Assembly: GCA_902635895.1 (NCBI GenBank)
Contig: CACPPV010000001.1
Location: forward strand, 118,052-182,051
Length of the DNA stretch: 64,000 bases
Origin: an uncultured Bacteroidota bacterium
GTDB taxonomy: Bacteria > Bacteroidota > Bacteroidia > Flavobacteriales > Flavobacteriaceae
Reading direction: 5' to 3'
Positions 8,014 to 14,916 of this stretch are shown one piece after another. The position numbers were made by a program, and so were the translations under genes. The notes beneath the pieces were generated by a model. The model had not been told where the DNA came from, searched no databases, and saw nothing but the letters and a program-made list of their open reading frames with translations. Each line of letters starts with the position of its first letter. Positions within the stretch are counted from its first letter, which is position 1.

Positions 8014-8442
8014 ATGAAAAAATTATATACTATTTTATTTACCCTGATTTTATTTTCATGTCAAGAAACTACCAAAACTGTAGAAACTATTGAAGCTACA
8101 AAAATACTTTCTCCAACTGCAGCAGCCATAAAGTATTATAAGGATACTTTCCAGTGGCAAAATGGTTTTGAATCATGGTCTAAAGTACCAACTACTGATG
8201 ACTATCATATGCTAGCTCCTAATTTAGGACTTGAAGCTAAAGGTGCTGAACAAATTGAAGAAGTAATTTTTGGATTTGTTAAAGAAACAGAACTTCAACA
8301 AGAACTAGTAGATATTGTTGAGCATGGAAATTATATAACATGTTTTTTAAAAATTACAACAAAAACTGGTGAAACTATGAACGTAGTTGAGGTGTTTTTG
8401 GTTGATGAAGAAGGAAAAGTTAAAAATATCTGGGCACTTTAA
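8014..8442 (+). CDS. Small lipoprotein, probably NTF2/SnoaL-like
   Basis: This 142-residue protein has a lipoprotein signal (MKKLYTILFTLILFSC, Cys16). The compact domain contains AAAIKYYKDTFQWQNGFESW and ends FLVDEEGKVKNIWAL, a common closing strand of NTF2-like folds. It is one of four NTF2-type secreted proteins in this window. No catalytic residues can be named. A strong 30-bp palindrome (8469-8498) follows the stop and could end its transcript. Confidence 0.55.
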   Translation: MKKLYTILFTLILFSCQETTKTVETIEATKILSPTAAAIKYYKDTFQWQNGFESWSKVPTTDDYHMLAPNLGLEAKGAEQIEEVIFGFVKETELQQELVDIVEHGNYITCFLKITTKTGETMNVVEVFLVDEEGKVKNIWAL

Positions 8443-8468
8443 AATAACTTTAACAAAGTTTAAACAGT

Positions 8469-8498
8469 TAATTTATATGATTTAAATCATATAAATTA
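8469..8498. promoter_or_regulatory. Perfect 30-bp AT palindrome upstream of folE
   Basis: The sequence is a perfect inverted repeat of 15 + 15 bases centred at 8483/8484, with core ATATGATTTAAATCATAT. It lies 27 bp after the lipoprotein stop and 31 bp before the folE -33 box. It has no GC stem or clear T run. It could be a transcription factor site or an AT-only hairpin at the end of the upstream transcript; the sequence does not decide. Confidence 0.5.
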
Positions 8499-8528
8499 TT
8501 ATTTATTGGTTTTATAATGGCATACTTA

Positions 8529-8562
8529 TTGGTAATAATTAAATATTATTTAGTTAAATTTG
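8529..8562 (+). promoter_or_regulatory. folE promoter
   Basis: TTG (8529-8531), a 23-base spacer and TAAATTTG (8555-8562) fit the Bacteroidota consensus. The start codon lies 12 bases beyond the -7 box, so the leader must be very short. Confidence 0.65.
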
Positions 8563-8574
8563 TAATAACAAACT

Positions 8575-9255
8575 ATGAAGTACGACAAGGAACTTAAAAC
8601 TATTGAAGATATTATTGGAGACAGTCATTTGTCTACAAGCGAAGACACTCCACTTAGAGATGATGCTTTTGAACTCACTGACTCAGAGAAAATTGAAATA
8701 ATCGAAAAAAGAGTTGCTGATATCCTTTATACCCTAGGTATGGATATGACCGATGATAGTTTGAAGGGTACTCCTAAGAGAGTTGCTAAGATGTATATCA
8801 ATGAAATTTTTAGTGGTTTAAATCCTAAAAATAAACCGAAAGCTTCAACATTTGATAACAAATACAAATATGGAGAAATTCTAGTTGAAAAAAATATTAC
8901 CCTTTATTCAACTTGCGAACATCACCTTCTTCCAATAGTTGGTAAAGCACATATAGCTTATATTTCAAATGGAAATGTAGTTGGTTTATCAAAAATGAAT
9001 CGTATAGTTCAATACTATGCTCAGCGCCCACAAGTTCAAGAACGATTAACTATACAAATTGTAAGGGAACTACAAGAAGTCCTTAATACTAAAGACGTTG
9101 CTTGTGTTATTGATGCAAAACACTTATGTGTAAATCAAAGAGGAATAAAAGATATTGCTAGCAGTACCGTTACTTGTGAGTTTGGAGGAGTTTTTAAAAA
9201 TCAAGATAAAAAGCAAGAGTTTTTAGACTATATTAAACTACCCACAAAATTCTAA
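8575..9255 (+). CDS. folE: GTP cyclohydrolase I
   Basis: This 226-residue enzyme converts GTP to 7,8-dihydroneopterin triphosphate, the first step of folate and pterin synthesis. Zinc ligands are visible as CEHH (Cys114, His117) and in KHLCVNQRG (Cys185). VGLSKMNRIVQYYAQRPQVQER is the conserved core. The 40 N-terminal residues are variable, and the length fits bacterial FolE. It is monocistronic with its own promoter. The next folate gene, folP, lies at 17367, so the pathway genes are dispersed. Confidence 0.97.
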   Translation: MKYDKELKTIEDIIGDSHLSTSEDTPLRDDAFELTDSEKIEIIEKRVADILYTLGMDMTDDSLKGTPKRVAKMYINEIFSGLNPKNKPKASTFDNKYKYGEILVEKNITLYSTCEHHLLPIVGKAHIAYISNGNVVGLSKMNRIVQYYAQRPQVQERLTIQIVRELQEVLNTKDVACVIDAKHLCVNQRGIKDIASSTVTCEFGGVFKNQDKKQEFLDYIKLPTKF

Positions 9256-9301
9256 AATATTCCCTTATTTTTAATATAAAAAGTAGATACATAAATACCA
9301 T

Positions 9302-9811
9302 TTACTTTTCATTATTACTTAATGTAAAATATTCACTAGCTTTTGTCCATCCTCTAATCATAAAATAAGGGTTAGATACTTCTATTTTTTGGTTTGTTTT
9401 GTCTTCGAATTTATCTACTATCTCTAGAACTTGCTCAAAATTATGTCTTAAATCTTTGGTTATTCTAAGACTAACTTTATCATTATAATCAATAAACCAA
9501 ATTGCTTCTGTGGTTGATTTTCCGTATTTTCCATCGTAAACTTCATCAACTTCAGCATAACATTTAATTTCTCTCCAAGTCTTACTTTTTAACTTGAAAT
9601 TAATAAGGTAGAGTTCTTTGATTATACCTTTCCTATTTACTTTTATTATGTTAAATGATGATATAATAATAATTACTAGAGAAAATAAAGAGTAGTAAAG
9701 ATTCTCTTTAATGACATCAAAATCTTTAAACTCGTCACTAATTATATAAAGAATAAAAATCCCTAGCCCTATAAAAGTAAAGTCTACACCTATTGATTTA
9801 TATTCTCTCAA
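9302..9811 (-). CDS. Hypothetical protein with two N-terminal membrane helices
   Basis: This 169-residue protein has two hydrophobic segments (about 10-25 and 38-58). A soluble C-terminal part follows with KSTTEAIWFIDYNDKVSLRI and a region ending NPYFMIRGWTKASEYFTLS. I do not recognise the family; the layout resembles small membrane proteins with a PH-like cytoplasmic domain. It is 18 bp downstream of the lipoprotein gene at 9830, on the same strand, so the two may be co-transcribed. Confidence 0.55.
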   Translation of the reverse strand: MREYKSIGVDFTFIGLGIFILYIISDEFKDFDVIKENLYYSLFSLVIIIISSFNIIKVNRKGIIKELYLINFKLKSKTWREIKCYAEVDEVYDGKYGKSTTEAIWFIDYNDKVSLRITKDLRHNFEQVLEIVDKFEDKTNQKIEVSNPYFMIRGWTKASEYFTLSNNEK

Positions 9812-9829
9812 GTTATTTTTTTAGTTTTT

Positions 9830-10342
9830 TTATTCCTCTTGACTCCATTTTCTAACTCCAGCAATTTTACCATCTACGATATAATGTCTTTCATAAAATC
9901 TATACTTTTCAATTTCACCATCCTTTCTGTATCTAGTTTCAGTAAATGGAAACATTACAACAGTTAAATTCTCATTGTGTGATGGCACTACTGGAATTAC
10001 ATCATAAACATTTCTTCTAATTGAATCATATGGTTCGTGCATAGATTTTGCAAGTTCTATTAAACTTGGTAAATCAAACTCGAGTCTATCTAATCCTTTT
10101 TCAGGATAAAAAAAGACAGTTTGTAAATAATTTTCTTCCGTTACAAAATCATAATCTTGATTTACAAAAGCAGTTGAAAAATCAAGAGCTAATTGAGCAT
10201 GTTCCATGCTACCAATTGAATAAGTACTTCCTTTATTATTTCCGCTTAAAATTTCACCAACATTTTCATTTAAGTTTGGTTCATTATTTTGACAGCTAAT
10301 TATTAAAAAAGTAATTGTTATAAGTAATGTGATGTTTTTCAT
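9830..10342 (-). CDS. NTF2-like lipoprotein
   Basis: This 170-residue protein has a lipoprotein signal ending LIISC (Cys17). The domain begins with HAQLALDFSTAFVNQDYDF and ends with YERHYIVDGKIAGVRKWSQEE, typical of NTF2/SnoaL-like folds. The precise role is unknown. An 18-bp inverted repeat shared with two other secreted-protein genes lies 30 bases upstream of the start, suggesting joint regulation. Confidence 0.6.
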   Translation of the reverse strand: MKNITLLITITFLIISCQNNEPNLNENVGEILSGNNKGSTYSIGSMEHAQLALDFSTAFVNQDYDFVTEENYLQTVFFYPEKGLDRLEFDLPSLIELAKSMHEPYDSIRRNVYDVIPVVPSHNENLTVVMFPFTETRYRKDGEIEKYRFYERHYIVDGKIAGVRKWSQEE

Positions 10343-10372
10343 TTTAATATTTTATTATTAATATACTAAAAA

Positions 10373-10390
10373 ACATTCAATATAGAATGT
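10373..10390 (-). promoter_or_regulatory. Candidate operator, 18-bp inverted repeat (copy 2)
   Basis: On the minus strand the site reads ACATTCTATATTGAATGT, with 16 of 18 positions symmetric. It ends 30 bases before the ATG at 10342 and matches the sites at 7471 and 58945. Confidence 0.6.
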
Positions 10391-10465
10391 AAAATAACAT
10401 TTAATTTTCATTCTTACGTGGATTAGAAGTTGCTGAATTAAAAGAAGAAGATATGCCTTTAATTT

Positions 10466-10486
10466 AAAAAGCCCTCCAGGGAGGGC
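10466..10486 (-). terminator. Intrinsic terminator after the CDGSH gene
   Basis: GCCCTC (10471-10476) pairs with GAGGGC (10481-10486) over a CAGG loop. On the minus strand it is followed by a run of five T, so it ends the transcript carrying the 30-residue CDGSH gene (stop at 10493). Confidence 0.8.
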
Positions 10487-10492
10487 AGTATT

Positions 10493-10585
10493 TTAATTAT
10501 TTAAGTGTGAGCCATCACAATATCCATTTGGGTCTTGTGTATTTCCACATCCACACTTTGGACGGTCTTGTTTTTTGTAAAGCAT
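10493..10585 (-). CDS. 30-residue CDGSH-type iron-sulfur protein
   Basis: A 31-codon frame from ATG 10585 encodes a mini protein with PKCGCGNTQDPNGYCDGSH. The CDGSH 2Fe-2S ligands Cys11, Cys13, Cys23 and His27 are all present. The usual spacing is C-x-C-x8-C-D-G-x-H; here nine residues separate the second and third cysteines. The protein is little more than the motif itself, whereas family members are usually 60-80 residues or more. It follows the yceI gene by 5 bp and ends in a strong terminator, so it is very probably a real gene co-transcribed with yceI. Cluster binding or redox transfer is inferred from the motif. Confidence 0.75.
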   Translation of the reverse strand: MLYKKQDRPKCGCGNTQDPNGYCDGSHLNN

Positions 10586-10590
10586 ATTTT

Positions 10591-11154
10591 TTATATTTTA
10601 TTCAATATTATTTCTAAATTAATTTCATCATAAATCAAATTATCTCCTAAATTTTCAAAGAAACTTCCTGATGCAAATTGAACATCATATTTTGACCTAT
10701 CAAAAGTTAAATTACTTTCAATCTTATCATCAAGAACAGTCAATGTAAAATCTACAGGTCTAGTAATTCCTTTAATTGTTAAATTACCTGTCAAGTCGTA
10801 TAAGTTATTTTTAATAGAATTCACTTTTGTGATGATTAAGCTAGCTTCAGGGTATTTTTCAACAGAAAAAAAATCATCGGATTTCAAATGTCCTTCCAAT
10901 TTTTGTTTCCATTCCCCACTCAAATCGGTATTTGTAAGACTATGCATATCAACTTCAAATTGACCTGAAATACTAGCGTTGTTGTCAATTTTTAAATTTA
11001 CTTTTTTGAACTTTAATGTTCCTGAATGTGATTGATTTGTAATTTTTTTACCCACCCATTTAATTTTACTTGAATCTAAATTAAAATCAGATTGAGCAAA
11101 TGCTAAAGATGTTACCATAATTAGCAATAATGATAATAAAGCGTTTGTTTTCAT
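10591..11154 (-). CDS. YceI-family secreted protein
   Basis: This 187-residue protein has a signal peptide ending at AFAQ (residue 21). The lipocalin-like YceI domain contains SKIKWVGKKITNQSHSGTLKF, DMHSLTNTDLSGEWKQKLEGH and LTIKGITRPVDFTLTV. YceI proteins bind isoprenoid or amphiphilic ligands in the periplasm; the ligand here is unknown. It is divergent from an HxlR regulator across a 109-bp region with inverted repeats, so that regulator probably controls it. The CDGSH mini gene follows directly. Confidence 0.92.
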   Translation of the reverse strand: MKTNALLSLLLIMVTSLAFAQSDFNLDSSKIKWVGKKITNQSHSGTLKFKKVNLKIDNNASISGQFEVDMHSLTNTDLSGEWKQKLEGHLKSDDFFSVEKYPEASLIITKVNSIKNNLYDLTGNLTIKGITRPVDFTLTVLDDKIESNLTFDRSKYDVQFASGSFFENLGDNLIYDEINLEIILNKI

Positions 11155-11200
11155 ATTTATTTTTTTATAAAAGCAATATTACTAAATTTGGTTATATAAA

Positions 11201-11249
11201 GTAACTTGTTACCTTTAAGTAACTATTAAATTCTAGAAACCTTAAGGTT
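11201..11249. promoter_or_regulatory. Inverted repeats between yceI and the HxlR gene
   Basis: GTAAC and GTTAC half-sites recur: GTAACTTGTTAC at 11201-11212, GTTAC at 11208 facing GTAAC at 11219, and the perfect palindrome AACCTTAAGGTT at 11238-11249. They lie in the divergent region and are a likely binding site for the HxlR protein. A TAAATTTG box (11183-11190) could be a plus-strand -7 element. Confidence 0.5.
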
Positions 11250-11263
11250 ACTAAAACAGTATT

Positions 11264-11569
11264 ATGAAAGTAACTAAAGAACTATGCCCTGTTGAATCTT
11301 TTACAGAAATGTTAGGTGGAAAATGGAAGCTGTTAATTATTAACACTATAAGAAAAAAAGGGGTTGTTAGATTTGGACAATTAGCAACTTCAATACCAAA
11401 TATTTCCAGAAAGGTTTTAACAGACCAACTAAAAAGTTTACATCGAGATAATTTAATATCAAGAAAACAATATCAGCAAATACCACCAAAAGTCGAGTAT
11501 TCTTTAACTAAAAAAGCAGATGGCTTATGTTCAGTTTTTAAAACGATTGAAGACTGGGTAAATAAATAG
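11264..11569 (+). CDS. HxlR-family transcriptional regulator
   Basis: This 101-residue winged-helix protein contains the hallmark MLGGKWKLLIINTIRKKGVVRF, followed by PNISRKVLTDQLKSLHRDNLI and the wing YSLTKKADGL. An N-terminal Cys in CPVESF is at the position that acts as a thiol sensor in some HxlR members; redox sensing here is inference. It is divergent from yceI and probably represses it through the inverted repeats between the genes. Confidence 0.92.
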   Translation: MKVTKELCPVESFTEMLGGKWKLLIINTIRKKGVVRFGQLATSIPNISRKVLTDQLKSLHRDNLISRKQYQQIPPKVEYSLTKKADGLCSVFKTIEDWVNK

Positions 11570-11606
11570 TTAATTATGTCTGAGGACATCCAGTAGTTAG
11601 AACAAC

Positions 11607-11631
11607 AAAAAAACCCCCGATATCTCGAGGG
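11607..11631 (-). terminator. Terminator after tRNA-His
   Basis: CCCCCGA (11614-11620) pairs with TCGAGGG (11625-11631) with one mismatch and a TATC loop. On the minus strand the hairpin is followed by seven T, ending the tRNA-His transcript. Confidence 0.7.
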
Positions 11632-11641
11632 CTTACTTTTG

Positions 11642-11715
11642 GGTGGAAGACCGGATTCGAACCGGCGACCTCCTGAACCACAATCAGGCGTTCTAACCAA
11701 CTGAACTACAACCAC
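11642..11715 (-). tRNA. tRNA-His (GTG)
   Basis: The cloverleaf has anticodon stem-loop CTGATTGTGGTTCAG, D arm AGTTCAGTTGGTTAGAAC and T arm GCCGGTTCGAATCCGGT. A G lies at the -1 position (11716) and C at position 73, as expected for tRNA-His. CCA is not encoded. The acceptor stem GTGGTTG/CTTCCAC has U-U mismatches at 5:68 and 6:67, which is unusual. Confidence 0.93.
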
Positions 11716-11792
11716 CATTTAATCAGGCGCAAATTTATATTATTTTGTCAAATATTTCTAATAAAATGTTTTAGATATTTATTAACTTATTG

Positions 11793-12158
11793 ATGTCTTT
11801 TATGCTTAAATTCACAACTGTATCATTAATATTAATGATTTTATTCTATCTGTTTGCTGGAATAAGTCATTTTAAAAACCCTTCTTTTTTTATTAAAATA
11901 ACACCAAAATGGGTTCCTTACCCAGAAAAAATTAATATTATAGTTGGAGTTGCTGAAATCTTTCTAGCATTAGGAATGATTTCTGAAGTCACAAGACCAT
12001 TTTCTGCTAAAGGAATAATAATATTATTAATATTGGTTTTTCCAGCCAATATATATCATCTAAGAAAAGGAATAAAAAAAAATAAAAATATAGTTCCTTT
12101 AATAACTAGACTTCCAATACAAGGATTATTAATTTATTGGGCTTATATATTTATATAA
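11793..12158 (+). CDS. DoxX-like membrane protein
   Basis: This 121-residue protein has four membrane helices and the DoxX-like opening FYLFAGISHFKNPSFF, then IVGVAEIFLALGM. Start ATG 11793 is preferred over a TTG one codon upstream. DoxX-like proteins occur in oxidative and thiol stress contexts, but the function is not settled. Its last 8 bases overlap the convergent bshB1 gene. A weak relative of the 18-bp repeat (11751-11768) lies upstream but has a shifted spacer. Confidence 0.8.
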   Translation: MSFMLKFTTVSLILMILFYLFAGISHFKNPSFFIKITPKWVPYPEKINIIVGVAEIFLALGMISEVTRPFSAKGIIILLILVFPANIYHLRKGIKKNKNIVPLITRLPIQGLLIYWAYIFI

Positions 12159-12873
12159 GGTCTTCAAGAGTATTAATTCCTAGTGATTTTTTAGATGTAA
12201 AACCTTCAGCGTGTTCCACGTTAATTAATCTTCCTAAATCAGCTGATCTATTAATCACATTATCGATAAAATTTTTACTACTAATTGGAGTTTCAGGTTC
12301 ATTACTATTTGGGTCATAAAATTGGCTTGAATATGCTTTGATTGCTTCTAATTTTATGCTTATAAATCCAGAGATGTCAACAAGGAAGTCAGGTGATGAA
12401 TTTTTCCATTGTATATAATGATAAACATTTTTAGGACGCCATTCTAACTGATTTTTACCATTATCAATTGTTTCAATTTTCCTAAGTCCACTTAAAAAAC
12501 AAGCACTACTGACCAGTTCAGCAGCCTTTGGGTGATCTATATGCCTATCATCCTCAGCATTACACAAAACAATTTCAGGTCTATATTTCCTAATAACTTT
12601 AATAATTTCAATTTGATTTGATTCGTTGTTTTGAAAAAAACCATCTTTAAAATTTAAATTTTCCCTTAATATTAAACCAAGAACATTTGATGCTAATTTT
12701 GATTCTTGATCTCTAAGATCCACGCTTCCTCTAGTCCCTAACTCTCCTCTTGTCAGATCAATTATGCCAACTTTTTTTCCTTTAGAAACCTCTTTTGCTA
12801 CAGTTCCACCGCAACCTAATTCAACATCGTCTGGATGTGCTCCAAAAGCAAGAATATCTAATTTTACACTCAT
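12151..12873 (-). CDS. bshB1: Bacillithiol biosynthesis deacetylase BshB1
   Basis: This 240-residue zinc deacetylase removes the acetyl group from GlcNAc-malate in bacillithiol synthesis. The metal motif AHPDD is at residues 12-16, followed by GCGGT. LTRGELGTRG and DDRHIDHPKA (metal His) are characteristic of the BshB1 branch. Its start overlaps the stop of the PLP-enzyme gene by 4 bases (ATGA), so they are co-translated. This implies that the organism uses bacillithiol; bshA and bshC are not in the window. Confidence 0.95.
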   Translation of the reverse strand: MSVKLDILAFGAHPDDVELGCGGTVAKEVSKGKKVGIIDLTRGELGTRGSVDLRDQESKLASNVLGLILRENLNFKDGFFQNNESNQIEIIKVIRKYRPEIVLCNAEDDRHIDHPKAAELVSSACFLSGLRKIETIDNGKNQLEWRPKNVYHYIQWKNSSPDFLVDISGFISIKLEAIKAYSSQFYDPNSNEPETPISSKNFIDNVINRSADLGRLINVEHAEGFTSKKSLGINTLEDLI

Positions 12874-14015
12874 AGTTGACTTAATGCTTGATCTAAATCG
12901 TTTTTAATATCTTCAAAATCTTCAATACCAACTGAAAATCTTAAAAGCCCATCAAAAATACCTATTTTTTCTCTCTCTTCTTTTGAAATTTTTGAATGAG
13001 ATGTCAAAGTTGGTGAACATATTGTTGATTCTACACCTCCAAGACTCATGGCTGATTTAATTAATTTAATTTTTCTTGTGAACTTTATAGCTTCATCTAA
13101 ATCATTGAGTTCAAACGAAAGCATTCCTCCAAAACCTTTCATTTGTGTTAGTGACAACTCATAATCTGGATGAGACTTTAGCCCAGGGTAGTTAACTGAA
13201 TTCACCTTTTGATGTTCAAATAAAAATTTTGCAACTTTTAAAGCATTTTCATTTTGCTTAGCAACTCTAAGTGAAAGAGTTTTAATACTTCTTTCAAGTA
13301 ACCAGACTGTATAATCACTTAAATTACCTCCATAATTTATTGATGATTCTTTTATTGTTTGTATGTATTTTTTATTTGATGCAAGAGCTCCTGCTAAAAT
13401 ATCGCTATGCCCTCCTAAATATTTTGTAGCACTATGGATTATAATATCAATTCCAAAGTCTGAAGGATTTTGATTAATTGGGCTAGAAAATGTATTGTCA
13501 ATAATTGAAATCAAATTATTTTTTTTACACAGTTTAGCTATTGATTTTAAATCTATTAATTTCAGTAACGGGTTACTGGGTGATTCAATAAAAATAATTT
13601 TGGTATTTGATTTAATTTCTTTTTTATAATCTTTCAAATCGAAACTATCTACAAGACTATATTTAATATTAAATTTTTTAAATTCCTTTATAACTAAGTT
13701 TAAAGTTCCTCCATAAATTGAAGATTGAAATATTACATGATCACCTGATTTGATAAAACTAAATAAAGAACTAAAAATTGCTGCAATTCCAGAACCAAAA
13801 AGTAAAGCATCTTCAGAATTTTCTAAGTCAGCAATTTTCTTAGATAATGCAAGTTGATTAGGAGTATTAAAATATCTTGGATATTTATCTTCATTAACAT
13901 CAATAAAATCATAAGCAGTAGAAGGGAACAAAGGCGATGTAGCACCTTTAAATCGGTCATCGATTAGATCACCTGAGTGAACACATTTTGTGTCGACTCC
14001 TTTGTTTTTTTTCAT
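12870..14015 (-). CDS. Cys/Met metabolism PLP-dependent enzyme (cystathionine synthase/lyase type)
   Basis: This 381-residue transsulfuration-family enzyme contains HSATKYLGGHSD, with the PLP-binding lysine, as well as FIESPSNPLL and GVESTICSPTLTSHSKIS near the C-terminus. The family includes cystathionine gamma-synthase, cystathionine lyases and methionine gamma-lyase, and sequence alone does not separate them safely. Overlap with bshB1 suggests a link to cysteine or thiol supply. The length is standard. Glutathione peroxidase lies 4 bp upstream on the same strand, so a small thiol operon is likely. Confidence 0.9.
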   Translation of the reverse strand: MKKNKGVDTKCVHSGDLIDDRFKGATSPLFPSTAYDFIDVNEDKYPRYFNTPNQLALSKKIADLENSEDALLFGSGIAAIFSSLFSFIKSGDHVIFQSSIYGGTLNLVIKEFKKFNIKYSLVDSFDLKDYKKEIKSNTKIIFIESPSNPLLKLIDLKSIAKLCKKNNLISIIDNTFSSPINQNPSDFGIDIIIHSATKYLGGHSDILAGALASNKKYIQTIKESSINYGGNLSDYTVWLLERSIKTLSLRVAKQNENALKVAKFLFEHQKVNSVNYPGLKSHPDYELSLTQMKGFGGMLSFELNDLDEAIKFTRKIKLIKSAMSLGGVESTICSPTLTSHSKISKEEREKIGIFDGLLRFSVGIEDFEDIKNDLDQALSQL

Positions 14016-14019
14016 TTAA

Positions 14020-14577
14020 TTATGTTTTAATCCACTCAACAACAGATGGATCATCTGGTTTTGTTCTTGGAGAAATTATTTTCTCAAGATAACCATTTTC
14101 ATTAATTAAATATTTCTGAAAATTCCATTTAACGGAAGAATCTTTGTAACCATTTTTAGCTTTCTTAGTGAGGAATTTGTATAAGGGGTGCATGTCTGAT
14201 CCTTTTACGGATATTTTTTCCATCATTGGAAAAGTAACTCCATAATTTTTAAGACAAAATTTAGCTATCTCCTCGTTAGTACCTGGCTCTTGCCATAGGA
14301 AATTATTAGCAGGAAAACCGACAATAACAAAATTATTTGACTTGTGATCGTTGTACATTTTTTCTAGAATTTCATATTGATATGTTAGTCCGCATTTGGA
14401 TGCTGTATTAACAATCATAACTTTTTTTCCTTTAAGTGAGGACATATCAAAAGAATCTCCATTAAGATCAGTCAGAACAAACTGGTGAATACTTTCTTTT
14501 TTTGTGATAGTGTTTGATTCTTGTGAATTACAAGATATTGTAAAAAGACCCATAAATAAGAAAATTAATTTTTTCAC
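14020..14577 (-). CDS. Glutathione peroxidase-family lipoprotein
   Basis: This 185-residue protein has a lipoprotein-type signal ending LFTISC (Cys16). The peroxidatic Cys62 lies in NTASKCGLTYQYEILE, and the Gln and Trp of the active site appear in the GPx motifs WQEPGTNEEIA and KWNFQKYLI. At the position of the resolving Cys of thioredoxin-dependent relatives (FPCNQF) this protein has FPANNF. Cys108 in AKFCLKNYG remains. The electron donor is therefore uncertain. It is upstream of the PLP enzyme and bshB1, a plausible thiol/peroxide operon. Confidence 0.92.
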   Translation of the reverse strand: MKKLIFLFMGLFTISCNSQESNTITKKESIHQFVLTDLNGDSFDMSSLKGKKVMIVNTASKCGLTYQYEILEKMYNDHKSNNFVIVGFPANNFLWQEPGTNEEIAKFCLKNYGVTFPMMEKISVKGSDMHPLYKFLTKKAKNGYKDSSVKWNFQKYLINENGYLEKIISPRTKPDDPSVVEWIKT

Positions 14578-14613
14578 AAGAAATTATGAGCAAAACCCAT
14601 GCCATAATACTTT

Positions 14614-14889
14614 CTAAATTATTTCGGCTGATAAACCTGCATCTAATAATTTAGTACATCTTGGTTTGAGATCTGAATATGAGCCAGATTTAACACTACA
14701 TTTTCCTTTGTAATGAACAATTATTGAACATTGTTTAGCTTGTTCTAAAGTGTGATCACAAACTCTCATCAGAGTATCAATTACATGATCAAAAGTATTG
14801 ACATCATCATTGTATAGAATAATCTCGTTCTCATGAGATGAAGTAGTCTCACTTAAGATTTTTTCAGATATTTTTTCCTTTGTTCCCAA
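14614..14889 (-). CDS. clpS: ClpS adaptor protein
   Basis: This 91-residue protein matches ClpS, which delivers N-end-rule substrates to ClpAP/ClpCP. Visible features are EIILYNDDVNTFDHVIDTLM (the N-degron pocket region, about 23-42) and QAKQCSIIVHYKGKCSVKSG. The length is standard. It follows tpiA by 27 bp on the same strand. Confidence 0.93.
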   Translation of the reverse strand: MGTKEKISEKILSETTSSHENEIILYNDDVNTFDHVIDTLMRVCDHTLEQAKQCSIIVHYKGKCSVKSGSYSDLKPRCTKLLDAGLSAEII

Positions 14890-14916
14890 ACCATTCTAAG
14901 TTAAGGATTTTTTGAA

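Noticed and set aside
11473..11718. Minus-strand open frame of 81 codons
   Set aside because: It runs through tRNA-His and the end of the HxlR gene; the apparent protein motif is translated tRNA.
11751..11768. Fourth copy of the 18-bp inverted repeat, upstream of the DoxX gene
   Set aside because: The left half is ATATTTCT and the spacer is shifted by one base; it is too degenerate to list as a site.
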